Assembly (NCBI GenBank): GCA_963754645.1
Contig: CAVWGP010000004.1
Location: forward strand, 496,001-560,000
Reading direction: 5' to 3'
Length of the DNA: 64,000 nucleotides
Source: CAVWGP01 sp963754645
GTDB taxonomy: Bacteria; Pseudomonadota; Alphaproteobacteria; Bin65
Shown in pieces: positions 8,455 to 17,864 of the stretch. The notes below the pieces were generated by a model. It worked only from the letters and a program-made list of their open reading frames with translations. It did no database searches and was not told where the DNA came from. A program made the translations under genes and the position numbers. Numbering within the stretch: the stretch's first letter is position 1; every line of letters begins with the position of its first letter.

Positions 8455-8611
8455 GTCATCCCGACCGGAGCGCCGCAGGCGCGCAGCGGAGGGACCTCGG
8501 GCGGACTGGCGTCGTGCCGCAATGCGGGGTTGTGCAAGTCCACCCGAGGTCCCGCGGATCGCTATGCGATCCGCCGCTACGCGCGCAAGTGCGCGCTCCG
8601 GTCGGGATGAC
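8455..8611. repeat. Dispersed palindromic repeat, copy 2
   Basis: About 157 bp bounded by the same GTCATCCCGACCGGAGCG / CGCTCCGGTCGGGATGAC ends, lying 12 bp upstream of the GIY-YIG start codon. It includes an internal palindrome GCGGATCGCTATGCGATCCGC that is also found in copy 3 but not in copy 1. It is followed by a T-tract (8613-8620), so on the plus strand it could also fold as a terminator-like hairpin. Confidence 0.85.
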
Positions 8612-8664
8612 GCTTTTTTTAGAAGGCGCAAGCGGCGTCCCGTCCCCGGCTCCTGTGAAACTTC

Positions 8665-9870
8665 TTATCCGCGCCGGATCAGCCCGTCCAAAGTCTTCGC
8701 CGTGCGGCTGTCCGGGAAGACCTTGTCTTCGAGCGCGCTTTCGACCAGGCCGAGCTGGCCGTGCAAAACGCTTTTCAGCAGCGCGCGCAGATCGGTCGTG
8801 GGATTGAGGTCGCGATTTTCGAACAGCGCAGAGGTGCCAAGGCCGGGCCAGCGCCCGAGCACGCGGCCGCCATTGACCCGGCCGCCCAGCAACAAGGCCG
8901 CGCCGCCGGTGCCGTGATCGGTGCCGCGGGTGCCGTTTTCGGCGGCGGTACGGCCGAATTCGGAGACCACGAGGATCGCGGTCTTGGCCCAGACCGGGCC
9001 GAGATTGTCCTTCAGCGCGACCAGGCCTTGCGCGAGATTGGCGAGCGCTTGGCGCAGCTGGGCGGGCTGATTGACATGCGTGTCCCAGCCCTCGGCGGCG
9101 AGGGTGGCGACGCGCGGCCCATCGGCGGCGGCGAGCAGCTTGCCGGCGGCTTCGGCCATGAGCGGAAAGGCGCGATTGGGCCGCGCCGCCGCCATGTCCA
9201 TTTTCTTGTCGCCCATGGCCTTGGCGGCGCCGGCGGCGGAGCGCCGGCCGTCGCGCAGCGCCTTTTGGAAGAGCGCGTCTTTCGCATAGAGCGCGTCGAG
9301 CTTGTCGAGGAAGCCGGGCTCGGCGGCGGGCAGCACGGCGGGCGCCCAGGTGCGCACCGCGGCGCGGCCGCGCAGCAGCAGCGGCACGCTGACGCCGATG
9401 GCGAGGCCTTGCCGGTCGAGCGCGCCGAGCGCGACCAGCGCGCGGTTGAGCCAGCCATCGGCCAGGCCGCGCGCGCCGCGGGCGCCGTTCTCGAGCGTGT
9501 CTTGCGCGTCGAAATGCGAGCGCGAGCGGTCCGGGCTGGCGATGGCATGGACGGCGAGCAATTGCTTGTCCGCGTACCAGCCATGCAGCGGCGCCAGCGC
9601 CGGATGCAAGCCGAACTTGCCGTCGAGATCGAGCGCCGCATCCGGGCCGCCCGTGCCCGGCGGCTTCAATCCGGTGTTGGCGCGCAGCCGCGCATAATCG
9701 GCGTCGCCATAAGGTATGACGACATTGAGCCCGTCCCAGCCGCCGCGCAGGATGACGACGACGAGGCGTTTGTCCGTCGGCGCGGCGGCGAAAGCGGCGC
9801 GCGGATCGGCGAGCGCGGCAAGCGCGCCGGTGGCGCCGAGGCCTTTCAGGAAATCGCGGCGTTGCGTCAT
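8665..9870 (-). CDS. DUF1501 family Tat-exported protein
   Basis: A 401-residue protein opening with the Tat signal RRDFLKGLG followed by a hydrophobic Ala-rich stretch to about residue 30. The mature part shows the DUF1501 features VVVILRGGWDGLNVVIPYGD and, near the C-terminus, VSEFGRTAAENGTRGTDHGTGG, resembling the metal-binding region of the alkaline-phosphatase-like fold. No substrate is known for the family. It lies 4 bp downstream of the DUF1800 gene, the pairing almost always seen for these two families, and the two products are presumed to act together outside the cytoplasm. Confidence 0.9.
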   Translation of the reverse strand: MTQRRDFLKGLGATGALAALADPRAAFAAAPTDKRLVVVILRGGWDGLNVVIPYGDADYARLRANTGLKPPGTGGPDAALDLDGKFGLHPALAPLHGWYADKQLLAVHAIASPDRSRSHFDAQDTLENGARGARGLADGWLNRALVALGALDRQGLAIGVSVPLLLRGRAAVRTWAPAVLPAAEPGFLDKLDALYAKDALFQKALRDGRRSAAGAAKAMGDKKMDMAAARPNRAFPLMAEAAGKLLAAADGPRVATLAAEGWDTHVNQPAQLRQALANLAQGLVALKDNLGPVWAKTAILVVSEFGRTAAENGTRGTDHGTGGAALLLGGRVNGGRVLGRWPGLGTSALFENRDLNPTTDLRALLKSVLHGQLGLVESALEDKVFPDSRTAKTLDGLIRRG

Positions 9871-9874
9871 GGCG

Positions 9875-11219
9875 CTATCTCCGTTGGAATTCGGCGCTGG
9901 CGAAGGTCAACGCCACGGCCTCGCCGGGCGAGGCGGCGGCGAGCACGGCTTGGCGCGTCGCCGGTGCGGCCACCGGCGCGATGGTGTTGGCAAGCAAGGC
10001 GTCGGGCGACGGCGCGGCGCGCTCGGCCAAGCGGCTCGCGAGCTGGACGAATTCCAGCCGCCGCATCAGGCCTTCGGGCGAAATCCAATCCGCCGCCCGG
10101 TCGGGCCAGCCGGCGGGCGAGGGCGCGGCGAAGGGCACTTGGCGCAGGCTGAAGAACATCGGCAGGAAGCCGCGCTCCGGCTTCTCGGCGATGCCGGCGG
10201 CGCGCAGGGCCGAGAGCGCGAAATCATGCGCCGACTTCACTTTGGCGAGCGGCGCCTGCCAGGCTTGCGGCAGATCGATGAGCGCCAGCGTCACCGCGCG
10301 CAGATCGCCGTCGGTGTTGCGAAACACATCGGCGAGCCGATCGATCGCCGCGGCCGGCGGCTCGTCGGCGACGAAGTGGCGCGCCAGCTTGGTCGCGATG
10401 AAGCGCGCGGTCGAAGGATGCCGCGCCAGCGCGTCGAACGCGGCCTCGCCCTCGGCCATGCCGCCCTGGTCGTAGACCTTGCCGAGCAGCGTCTTCGGCC
10501 CGGGCTCGTGCGCGCCCGGACTGAAATGTGAATTTTCCCGTCACCGCCTGCTGCCGGCCGATGCCTTGCACCGACCAGCCGGTGAGGATGCGGGCGAATT
10601 CGGTCACATCCTTCTGCGTGTAGCCGCCGTTGACGCCGAGCGTGTGCAGCTCGAGGATTTCGCGCGCCAGATTTTCGTTGATGCCGAGCCGGCGCAGGCG
10701 CCCGCCCATCGAGTTCGGCCCCACCGAGCCGGCATTGTCGAGATACATTAGCATCGCCGGATGTTGCGCCACGGCGCCGAGCATGTGCCGGAAGCGGCCG
10801 AGGAGGTGCGGGCGGATCGCCTCGCGCTCATAGGCGCCGGCCACCGGCCCGATGAAAAAGCGCGCGCTCGAAACGGTGAAATGATTCGACCAGAACGCGG
10901 TCAGCCGCTCGACGAACGATGCCTTGCTGCGCAGCATGGCGAGGGCGCGGGCGTCGATCTCGTCGCGCGCGCGCTGCGCGAGGCCGTCACGGAACGCCGC
11001 CATGACCGCCTCCTGCCCGCCACGCCGCGCCGTCAGGAAGCGCGCCATGCCGTCGCTGGCAGGCGGCAAGGCGGCGACCTCGGGCGGAATTTCAGGCCGC
11101 GCCGCGACCTGCGCCTTGAGCCAGCCGCGCGCATCGCGCCCGATCGCGGCCAGTTCGCCCGGCCGCGGCCCGAGGCCGAAGCGGTTGGCGGCAACAAAAG
11201 CGTCGGTTGCGGCAGCCAT
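9875..11219 (-). CDS. DUF1800 family protein, frameshifted near 10525
   Basis: The N-terminal frame from 11219 carries FVAANRFGLGPRPGEL, FWSNHFTVSS and NENLAREILELHTLGVNGGYTQ, all DUF1800 hallmarks. At the TTT run near 10525 the frame derails; the neighbouring frame resumes with HEPGPKTLLGKVYDQGG and continues to the stop at 9875. One base fewer in the run yields GKFTFSPGAHEPGPK and a protein of about 447 residues, the usual length. Function of the family is unknown; it co-occurs with DUF1501. Both genes form a two-gene minus-strand unit. No classical signal peptide is visible at this start. The shift is most simply a sequencing error. Confidence 0.83.
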
Positions 11220-11317
11220 GATCCCCTCGCGGCCGTGTCAGGTTGGTTTGGCCAGTATACGCCATGCGAGCAAAATTCCGTTGCTGTCCTGAAAATATAA
11301 ATTCGCCTATTGATCTG

Positions 11318-12590
11318 TTAACCAACCGGTTTCTTCGAGCCACCCGGCGCAAAATCCCCGCGCTCCAGCATGAGCGAAGTCGCGATGCCGAACACCAGGC
11401 CCCAAAACGGCGCGCCGATGCCGAGGAGGGTAGAGGCGGGCTTCCGGGATGAGTTCGGTGATCGTGATCGCGAAACACACCATCGCGCCGAGGCCGAATT
11501 TGCCGCCGAAGGCGACGGCCATGGCCTGTTGCAGCACGCGCAGCATGGCGAGGCCGCCGATCACATAGATGAACGCGTCGGGCACGCCGAGCGCGAGGCG
11601 CGTGATGGCCGGCGCGAACAGGCCGAACAGCACGGCGAGCGCGGCCCAGACCAGGGCGCCGATATAGTGCTGCCGCACCGCGCCGCTGCTGGCGATGATG
11701 GCATTGGCCGGACCGGTCAGGCACAGGCACACCGAGCCATAGAGCCCGTAGAGGATTGTGCCGATGCCGCACACCGCCGTGACCGTGTTGGGCGGCGGAT
11801 CGTGACCGATGATGCGCAGCAGCGCGATGCCTTGGGCGTTCTGCAGCACGAGCACCGAAATGGCGAGCGGCAGCACAAGATCGACGAGCGCCGCTTGCGT
11901 AAAAACCGGGCGGAAGAATACAAGCTCGGCCACGACGCCGCTTGCGCCCGGCCGCGGCACGTAGAGCCCGAGCGCGGCTATCGCGATGCCGCCGGTGACC
12001 AGGGCGGCCACCACGGGCGGGATGACGCGGCCCAAAGCCTTCACGAGCGAGCAGGCGAGAAAGCCCGCGGTCGCCGCGATGGCGACATAGGGCGCCTTGT
12101 CGAAGCCCTGAATGGCGAGCACGGCGAATTTCAGGAATAGCCCGGCAACCATCGCCATCACAATCGGTTGCGGCATCAAACTCATGAGTCGTTTGAAGCC
12201 GCCGCTGAGGCCGAGGATGACCATAAGCAGGCCGGTCACGACATAGGCGCCGACCACTTGGTCATAGGGAAATTTGAGCATGCCGGCGCCGGCGATGGCG
12301 GTGCCCGGGATGGTCCACGCCATCGCCAAAGGCTGGCGATAGAGGAAGCTCATCGCCGCGGTGACGACGCCGCCGAGCATGAAGGCGATCGAAATCCACG
12401 ACGCGATATCGGCCGGCCTCAGCCCGCCGGCGAGGCCCATGGTCAGGATCAACGCCACCGGCCCGGTGCAGGCGAAGAGGAAACTCACCGTCCCGTTGGC
12501 GAGGTGGTGGCCGCGGAAATCGGCCGCGATCTCGCCCAAGCGCGGCACGGGCCGCGCTATGCGCTCCAAAACAAACCATCGCCCCGCCAT
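11318..12590 (-). CDS. benE: BenE-family benzoate/H+ symporter-like membrane protein, frameshifted near 11430
   Basis: A polytopic membrane protein with about 11-12 hydrophobic segments. The start at 12590 (MAGRWFVLER) is preferred over one 33 codons upstream because the extension runs into the repeat at 12650-12729 and lacks similarity. Family features include WTIPGTAIAGAG in the first half and GPANAIIASSGA later. Near the C-terminus the frame derails at a CCC run (about 11430); the shifted frame continues as LLGIGAPFWGLVFGIATSLMLERGDF and stops at 11318-11320, giving about 423 residues. BenE members import benzoate by proton symport. The substrate here is inferred and the aromatic island lies 12 kb away. 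Confidence 0.8.
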
Positions 12591-12649
12591 CGCCCACGGC
12601 CCCGCTCGCGTCCCCGCATCGCACCGTAGCGCGCGGCGCCGGAGAATTG

Positions 12650-12729
12650 AACCACGGAGAACCGGAGACGTGAACAGATCATTGCGCACCGCCGGCGCGC
12701 GGTCCTGCCGTCTCCGTGCCTCCGTGGTT
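12650..12729. repeat. Imperfect inverted repeat (ACCACGGAG type)
   Basis: The left arm AACCACGGAGAACCGGAGACG (12650-12670) and right arm CGTCTCCGTGCCTCCGTGGTT (12709-12729) are nearly complementary, separated by about 38 bp. This accacggag/ctccgtggt motif is a widespread non-coding intergenic repeat in many bacteria. It lies between the divergent BenE-like and DUF4394 genes and has no U-tract. Function unknown. Confidence 0.65.
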
Positions 12730-12862
12730 ATCTTATCGACGGAAGCGACCGCTTCACGGTTTCGTCAACCGGCGATCCGCGGCGCCGGGCCCGGCGTATC
12801 CGGCTTTGTCGAATATGCAGACGCATCCCGCTTCTGCGATCGTCATGCCCAGGGGACACGCC

Positions 12863-13651
12863 ATGAAACGAACGACACTGAGTGCCATTGTCGCCGCCGC
12901 CGCGCTGCTCGCCGCCGATTATGCCGCCGCCGATAGTTTTGCCGGCCTGACCGCCGATGGCCGTCTTGCCTGGATCGACGGCGAGAAGCGCGCCGTCATC
13001 AAGATGATGAAGATCGAGGGCGTGAATGCGCGCATCCTTGGCATCGATGTGCGCCCGGCCAACGGCCGGCTCTATGCGGTCGGCGCCGACGACACGATCT
13101 ACACGATCGATCTCGAAACCGGCAAGGCGACGGCGGTCGCGAAACTCAACAAGCCGTTTCCGCCGGGCGTCGCCGCCACGGTCGATTTCAATCCGGTGGC
13201 CGACCGGCTGCGCCTGATCGGCAGCGACGGCACGAATTATCGCGTCAACGTCGAAACCGGCGAGGTCGCCGCCGATGCCAAGCTGAATTTCGACAAGTCG
13301 GGCGCGATGAAAGACGCCATGCCGTGGATCGTCGCCGGCGCCTACACCAATTCCGTCGCCGGCGCCAAGCAGACGGCGCTTTACGACATCGACGGCAAGT
13401 CCGGCGCGCTCGCGCTGCAGGCGCCGCCCAACGACGGCGTGCTCAAGACCATCGGCAAGCTCGGAGCATCGCTCGCCGGCCCCGTCGCCTTCGACATCTG
13501 GACCGATGGCAGGGACAAGAACTGGGGCATTCTGGTCGTCAACAAGGTGTTCTACGCCGTCGATCTCGCGACCGGCGAAGCCACGCGCCAAGGCGAAATC
13601 TCCGGTTTGGGCGAAAACCTCATCGATATCGCATTACTACCTGCAAAATAA
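12863..13651 (+). CDS. DUF4394 domain-containing secreted protein
   Basis: A 262-residue protein starting at 12863, with AGGGGA 6-8 bp upstream; earlier in-frame starts lack similarity. Residues 1-23 form a Sec signal peptide (KRTTLSAIVAAAALLAADYAAA). The mature part is a beta-propeller-like repeat protein: GIDVRPANGRLYAVGADDTIYTID, FNPVADRLRLIGSDGTNYRVN and NSVAGAKQTALYDID are DUF4394 hallmarks. Role unknown; probably periplasmic or surface exposed. It is monocistronic, with the next gene 400 bp downstream. Confidence 0.82.
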   Translation: MKRTTLSAIVAAAALLAADYAAADSFAGLTADGRLAWIDGEKRAVIKMMKIEGVNARILGIDVRPANGRLYAVGADDTIYTIDLETGKATAVAKLNKPFPPGVAATVDFNPVADRLRLIGSDGTNYRVNVETGEVAADAKLNFDKSGAMKDAMPWIVAGAYTNSVAGAKQTALYDIDGKSGALALQAPPNDGVLKTIGKLGASLAGPVAFDIWTDGRDKNWGILVVNKVFYAVDLATGEATRQGEISGLGENLIDIALLPAK

Positions 13652-14047
13652 ACATATGCGGATCTTCGTTGATCGCCGGTGGGGCGCGTCTGGTACGGAA
13701 TCCGGATGATCGCTTCGTCACTCGCTGAATAGGACCTCGCGGCGGCTGCACGCGCCTGCGCGCGAAGGCTGGACCCCGGCCCGTTGGCCGGGGTGACAGC
13801 GTCATAAACCGGGCAAGTAGAGCATGCCTTGCACGGTCACCCCGGCCAACGGGCCGGGGTCCATATGAAAGGAGAAACGATCCCGGCGCGCTCGATAGAG
13901 AAGCAATTTACCGAATTGCGTATGAGACCCGCCACGGTGCATTTGCATGGTGTCCGCCCGCCGGCAATGCAGGCGGCTTTTGTTTTCCCGGCGGCTCGCA
14001 CATCGTCGACCTTCATCGGCCGCATTGGCCGCGAGAGGGTTCCGGTC
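13652..14047. other. Intergenic region containing an inverted repeat
   Basis: About 396 bp between the DUF4394 and DUF2339 genes. It contains the perfect 28-bp inverted repeat at 13771-13864. Apart from that repeat, and a GAGAGG ribosome-binding site before 14048, nothing else was recognised. Confidence 0.7.
13771..13864. repeat. Perfect 28-bp inverted repeat (TGGACCCCGGCC family), copy 1
   Basis: The left arm 13771-13798 and right arm 13837-13864 are exact reverse complements over 28 bp (TGGACCCCGGCCCG...), separated by 38 bp. Each arm is itself palindromic around GGCCCGTTGGCC. A related copy occurs at 62288-62408. No T-run follows, so it is not a standard rho-independent terminator. It is probably a REP-like dispersed element. 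Confidence 0.85.
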
Positions 14048-16822
14048 ATGTCGTGGCTGTTCGCGGCTTTCGGATTCGTGTTGGCGCTCATCGCGCTGAT
14101 CCTCGCCATCGTCGCGCTCAGCGTCGGCGTGCCGGCGCCGCGCGTGGCGCGGCTCGAGGCGGAGCTTGCGGAGCTCCGGCGCAAGTTCGACGAGCTGCTC
14201 GACGCGGCGGCGCGATCCGTTGCGGCCGAGCCATCGCCGGCGGCGGCCGAAGCCGAAGCGCTGGCACGCGTTGCCGAGCCTGAGCCGCCGCGGCCGATTG
14301 TTGCGATCGGCCCGCCGTCGCCGCCGCCGCAACCGGCGCCGCAACCGGCGATTGCAGCCGTGCCGCCGACGCTGTCATGGGCGGCGCCGCATGCCGCCGC
14401 CGCCGCGGCGGCGAAGCCGCCGGTTTCGCTGGAGGAGCGCTTCGTTTCGGGCTGGCTGGTGTGGATCGGCGGCGTGGCGCTGGCGCTGGCCGGCGCTTTC
14501 CTGGTCAAGCTTTCGATCGACGAAGGCTGGATCACGCCGCCGCTGCGGATCGTCGCGGGATTGCTGCTGGCGACGGCCCTGGTCGCGGCGGGCGAGGCGG
14601 CCCATTGCCGCCTGGCGCGCGCCGCGTCGCCGGACGAGATTCCGTCCTATGTCCCCGGCGCGCTCACGGCGGGCGGCGTGTTCACCGGCTTCGGCTCGAT
14701 CTTCGCCGCCTACAAGCTCTACGAACTGATCGGTGCCGCGCCGGCCTTCGGCCTGCTCGCCGGCGTCGCCTTCGGCGCCTTCGCCCTGGCGCTGCGCCAC
14801 GGCCCGTTCATGGCCATTCTCGGCCTGGTCGGCGCGCACGCCGTGCCGCTGCTTGTCGCCAACGAGGCGCCCGCGGCTTGGCCGCTGTTCAGCTATGTCG
14901 CCATCGTCGGCACCGCGGCGGCGCTGCTGACCCGCAAGCGCGCCTGGTGGTGGCTGGGATCGCTTAATTTGGGCGCGCTGATTCTGTGGCCGCTCGGTTG
15001 GTTCTACGCCTCGTGGCACGTCGCCGATGCCTATCCGTCCGGTCTCTTTCTTTTGTTCGTCGCGGGCCTGTTTTTTTTGACGCGCGAGGGAACGCGCGAG
15101 GCGGGCGATGCAAGCTTCGCGCCCGGCTGGCTCGGCAATCCGCAACAACCGGCCAACCGCGCGGCGCTCATTGCGTGTATCGCCGTCGCCGCGCTCGCGC
15201 TGTTCTATGTGCGCTCCTACAACTACGCGCCGCCCGCCTTGGCCTTGCTCGCGATTTTCTCGGCTGCGTGCCTCGCGCTCGGCCGGCGCGAGCAAGCGCT
15301 CGATGGCGCGGCGTGGGTGGCCGCCATCGGCGTCGCCATTCCGCTGGCGCTGTGGCACGTTCCGAGCTTCATCGCGCGCGGCGCGCCGCCGGCGACGATT
15401 CCCGACGAGACGACGATGATCGCAACTGCTGTCGGCTTCGGCGCCGTCTTCGGCGCCGGCGGCTACGCGGGTTTGTGGGGCGCCAGGCGCCCGGCCAATT
15501 GGGCCGCGCTCTCGGTCGCGGCGCCCATGGTCCTGCTGTTCATCGCTTATGCCGAGGCCACGAGCTTCGTGCGCAGCACCCTGTGGGGCGGCATCAGCAT
15601 CGGCGTGGCGCTGATCTATCTCGCGGCGGCGCAGGCCGTGGCGCGGCACCGCGCCGAACCCGGCATGAACGCGGCGCTCGGCGCCTATGCGGTCGGCGCG
15701 GTCGCCGCGATCGCCGGCGGCATCGCTTTCGCCTTGCCGCAGGTGACGCTCACCATGGCGCTCGCCTTGCTGGTTCCGGCAATCGCCTGGGTCTATCGGC
15801 ACATGCGCCTGGCGCCGCTGCGTTGGGTGGCGTTGGCGCTGGTTGGCGCCGTGGTCGTGCGCCTCGTGCTCAATCCCGGCATCGTCAACTACCACATCGG
15901 CACGGCGGCGCCGCTCAATTGGCTGCTCTACGGCTATGGCGTGCCGGTGGCGGCGCTGCTGATCGCCGCGCATTGGTTCGGCGCCAATATGCGCGACGCG
16001 GCGACGCTGCGCGATCCGGTGATCGTCTGCCTCCATGTCGCGGCACTTTTGCTGTTGACCGTCGGACTGGTTCTCGAGTTGCGCGCGGCGTTGAGCGCCG
16101 ATGGCCGCTTCGACCGCATGAACTACCGCCTCGCCGAGCAAGCCGTGCAGCAGGCGGCGTTGCTGGCGCTCGGCTACGGCCTACTGCGCTTGGCGCGCGA
16201 CGTGGCGAGCCCGGTGCTGCGCTGGGGCGCGACAGTTCTGTTTCTCGCCGCCGCCGCGCACCTGGCGATTTTTCCGCTGCTCGCGACAAACCCGCTGCTG
16301 CCGCCGATTTTCGGCGCCACGCGCGGCGTCGGCGAGGCGCCCATCCTCAACACGCTGCTCCTGCTCTATGCCGTGCCCGCCGCCTTTGCCGCCGCGTTCC
16401 ATGCCGAATGGAGGCGCCAGGGCGCGGCCGATCTTGCCAAGCTTGCGGGCGTGTTGAGCCTCGCCTTGATCTTCGTGTGGCTGTCGCTCGAAGTGCGCCA
16501 CGCCTTCCGTGGCGCCCTGCTGTGGAGCGGCCAGGCCGGGCCGGCGGAATGGTACGCCTATTCGGCGGCCTGGCTCGGCTTCGGCGGCGTGCTGCTGGCG
16601 CTCGGCATTTGGCGGCGCTCGATCGCGCTGCGCTACGCGTCGCTTACGCTGGTCGTGATCGCGACGGCGAAAATCTTCCTGTTCGACCTTGCCGCGATCG
16701 CCGGCCTCTACCGCGTGCTCAGCTTCCTCGGCCTCGGCCTGTGCCTGGTCGCGATCGGGTTTTTCTACCGGCTCTATGTCTTCCGCGGCGTTCCGCCGCG
16801 TACGGCGCCGGTTACCGGATGA
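14048..16822 (+). CDS. DUF2339 domain-containing large membrane protein
   Basis: A 924-residue integral membrane protein. The start at 14048 follows GAGAGG and opens with a membrane segment (MSWLFAAFGFVLALIALIL), then a short coiled-coil-like stretch (RLEAELAELRRKFDELLD) and a Pro/Ala-rich linker. From about residue 135 come many hydrophobic helices (more than 20) beginning WLVWIGGVALALAGAFLVK, the DUF2339 signature. The helices continue to a C-terminus ending KIFLFDLAAIAGLYRVLSFLGLG. Function unknown; inner membrane. It is transcribed alone and converges on the RTX gene. Confidence 0.88.
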   Translation: MSWLFAAFGFVLALIALILAIVALSVGVPAPRVARLEAELAELRRKFDELLDAAARSVAAEPSPAAAEAEALARVAEPEPPRPIVAIGPPSPPPQPAPQPAIAAVPPTLSWAAPHAAAAAAAKPPVSLEERFVSGWLVWIGGVALALAGAFLVKLSIDEGWITPPLRIVAGLLLATALVAAGEAAHCRLARAASPDEIPSYVPGALTAGGVFTGFGSIFAAYKLYELIGAAPAFGLLAGVAFGAFALALRHGPFMAILGLVGAHAVPLLVANEAPAAWPLFSYVAIVGTAAALLTRKRAWWWLGSLNLGALILWPLGWFYASWHVADAYPSGLFLLFVAGLFFLTREGTREAGDASFAPGWLGNPQQPANRAALIACIAVAALALFYVRSYNYAPPALALLAIFSAACLALGRREQALDGAAWVAAIGVAIPLALWHVPSFIARGAPPATIPDETTMIATAVGFGAVFGAGGYAGLWGARRPANWAALSVAAPMVLLFIAYAEATSFVRSTLWGGISIGVALIYLAAAQAVARHRAEPGMNAALGAYAVGAVAAIAGGIAFALPQVTLTMALALLVPAIAWVYRHMRLAPLRWVALALVGAVVVRLVLNPGIVNYHIGTAAPLNWLLYGYGVPVAALLIAAHWFGANMRDAATLRDPVIVCLHVAALLLLTVGLVLELRAALSADGRFDRMNYRLAEQAVQQAALLALGYGLLRLARDVASPVLRWGATVLFLAAAAHLAIFPLLATNPLLPPIFGATRGVGEAPILNTLLLLYAVPAAFAAAFHAEWRRQGAADLAKLAGVLSLALIFVWLSLEVRHAFRGALLWSGQAGPAEWYAYSAAWLGFGGVLLALGIWRRSIALRYASLTLVVIATAKIFLFDLAAIAGLYRVLSFLGLGLCLVAIGFFYRLYVFRGVPPRTAPVTG

Positions 16823-16873
16823 CGCAAATGGGGATGGGCCGCGGACCCGCCCCTCCCAGGGCAACCGGCCAAA

Positions 16874-17755
16874 TCAGACCGTGAAATCGCTTAGGCTGAT
16901 TTGCGACAGGCGAACGTTTTCGACCAAGGCCACGGTCTGCCAATTGGCGCCGCCATTCGCGCCGTCGGCGTCGGATTGGATATACAGGCCGCCGTTGCCG
17001 TTGGATACGAAGCGTATATAGCCGCTGGCGAAGGCGTTGCTGACCTCGGCGTCCATGCCGTTGATGTACGTTGGCAGCAGTTCGCCGATGTCGATCTTGT
17101 CCAGGCCGACCTCAAAATCCTTGATGGCGCTCATGCCGGCTTCGAGCACGAACCGGTCGCCGCCGGCGCCGCCGAACGAGACATCGTCCTGGCCGCCGCC
17201 TTGGAGCAAATCGGCCCCGTCGCCGGCGAAGGCGTGCAAGGCATTGGCGCGATTGTCGCCTTCGAGCGTGTCGTTGTACGCGCTGCCATAGAGATTCTCG
17301 AAGCTGTTATAGGCGAACGCGCTGCGCTCCGGCGTGTAGAATGCGAACGTGTCGCCCGTGGCATCGCCGCCCGACGCTTGGCCGGTTGCCAGCGAAACGG
17401 TAACGCCCGCCGACGAGCCGGCGTAGGAAATCGTATCGTTTCCCGTGCCGCCGTCGAGAAAATCGCCGCCGTGTCCGCCTTCGACGTGGTCGCTGCCTAC
17501 GCCGCCGAAAATCGAATCGGCGCCGGATCCGCCATTCAAGTAGTCGTCGCCGGCGTAACCGAACAGCGTGTCATTGCCCTGATCGCCGTAAATTGCGTCG
17601 CTCATCGAGGAGCCGTGCACGATATCGTTGCCGAGTTCGGCATGGACCGAATCCTTGCTGTCGCCCATCCAAATGACATCGTCGAAGTTCGGCGTCAGGC
17701 TGGGCGTGGTCCCGTTCGGGCGGGTGGAACCGGTGTTGGTCGATGTCGTCGCCAT
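16874..17755 (-). CDS. RTX-type calcium-binding repeat protein
   Basis: A 293-residue protein from the ATG at 17755, which has GAGGAG about 9-14 bp upstream; a start 25 codons earlier is possible. Glycine/aspartate-rich nonapeptide repeats (GDQGNDTLFGYAGDDYLNGG, GGHGGDFLDGGTGND and others) form a calcium-binding parallel beta-roll. The C-terminus ends in a hydrophobic-acidic stretch (ISLSDFTV) like a type I secretion signal. No HlyB/HlyD/TolC genes are in the window, so the exporter must be encoded elsewhere. No enzymatic domain was seen, so a surface or matrix role is inferred. Its upstream region is shared with the divergent ABC operon and holds two CRP-like palindromes. Confidence 0.87.
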   Translation of the reverse strand: MATTSTNTGSTRPNGTTPSLTPNFDDVIWMGDSKDSVHAELGNDIVHGSSMSDAIYGDQGNDTLFGYAGDDYLNGGSGADSIFGGVGSDHVEGGHGGDFLDGGTGNDTISYAGSSAGVTVSLATGQASGGDATGDTFAFYTPERSAFAYNSFENLYGSAYNDTLEGDNRANALHAFAGDGADLLQGGGQDDVSFGGAGGDRFVLEAGMSAIKDFEVGLDKIDIGELLPTYINGMDAEVSNAFASGYIRFVSNGNGGLYIQSDADGANGGANWQTVALVENVRLSQISLSDFTV

Positions 17756-17864
17756 GCTACGGTCTCCTCGGGTCGGTTGGGGCCTCGCGGCCGGATCGGT
17801 TGAGCTGAAGGCGAAGTTCACCGAAGCCACGTCCGGCCGCTGTTAACCAGCCCGGCGCGTCGCG

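Larger units (their letters stand above)
7951..8655. mobile_element. Putative GIY-YIG-associated palindromic element with terminal inverted repeats
   Basis: The unit is symmetrical. The left end reads CAGGAGCCGGGGA, then a 9-bp spacer, then TTGCGCCTTCT (7951-7983). The right end (8621-8655) is its inverted complement with an 11-bp spacer. Inside each end lies a palindromic repeat beginning and ending with the same 18-mer (7995-8132 and 8455-8611). Between the repeats is a small GIY-YIG nuclease gene. The organisation recalls REP sequences with their RAYT transposase, but with a GIY-YIG protein in the enzyme's place. No target-site duplication was identified by eye. Mobility is inferred. Confidence 0.6.

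Noticed and set aside
7995..8611. Repeats as a CRISPR array
   Set aside because: Only two large palindromes of unequal length with a gene between them; no short, evenly spaced repeats or unique spacers, and no cas genes.
13771..13864. Rho-independent terminator of the DUF4394 gene
   Set aside because: The stem is very stable but is followed by no T-run, starts 120 bp after the stop codon, and is repeated elsewhere inside an operon.
14375..16141. Long antisense open frame opposite the DUF2339 gene
   Set aside because: It is Arg/Gln/Glu-rich low-complexity translation, a shadow typical of high-GC codon usage. The plus-strand frame has the family motifs and membrane helices.
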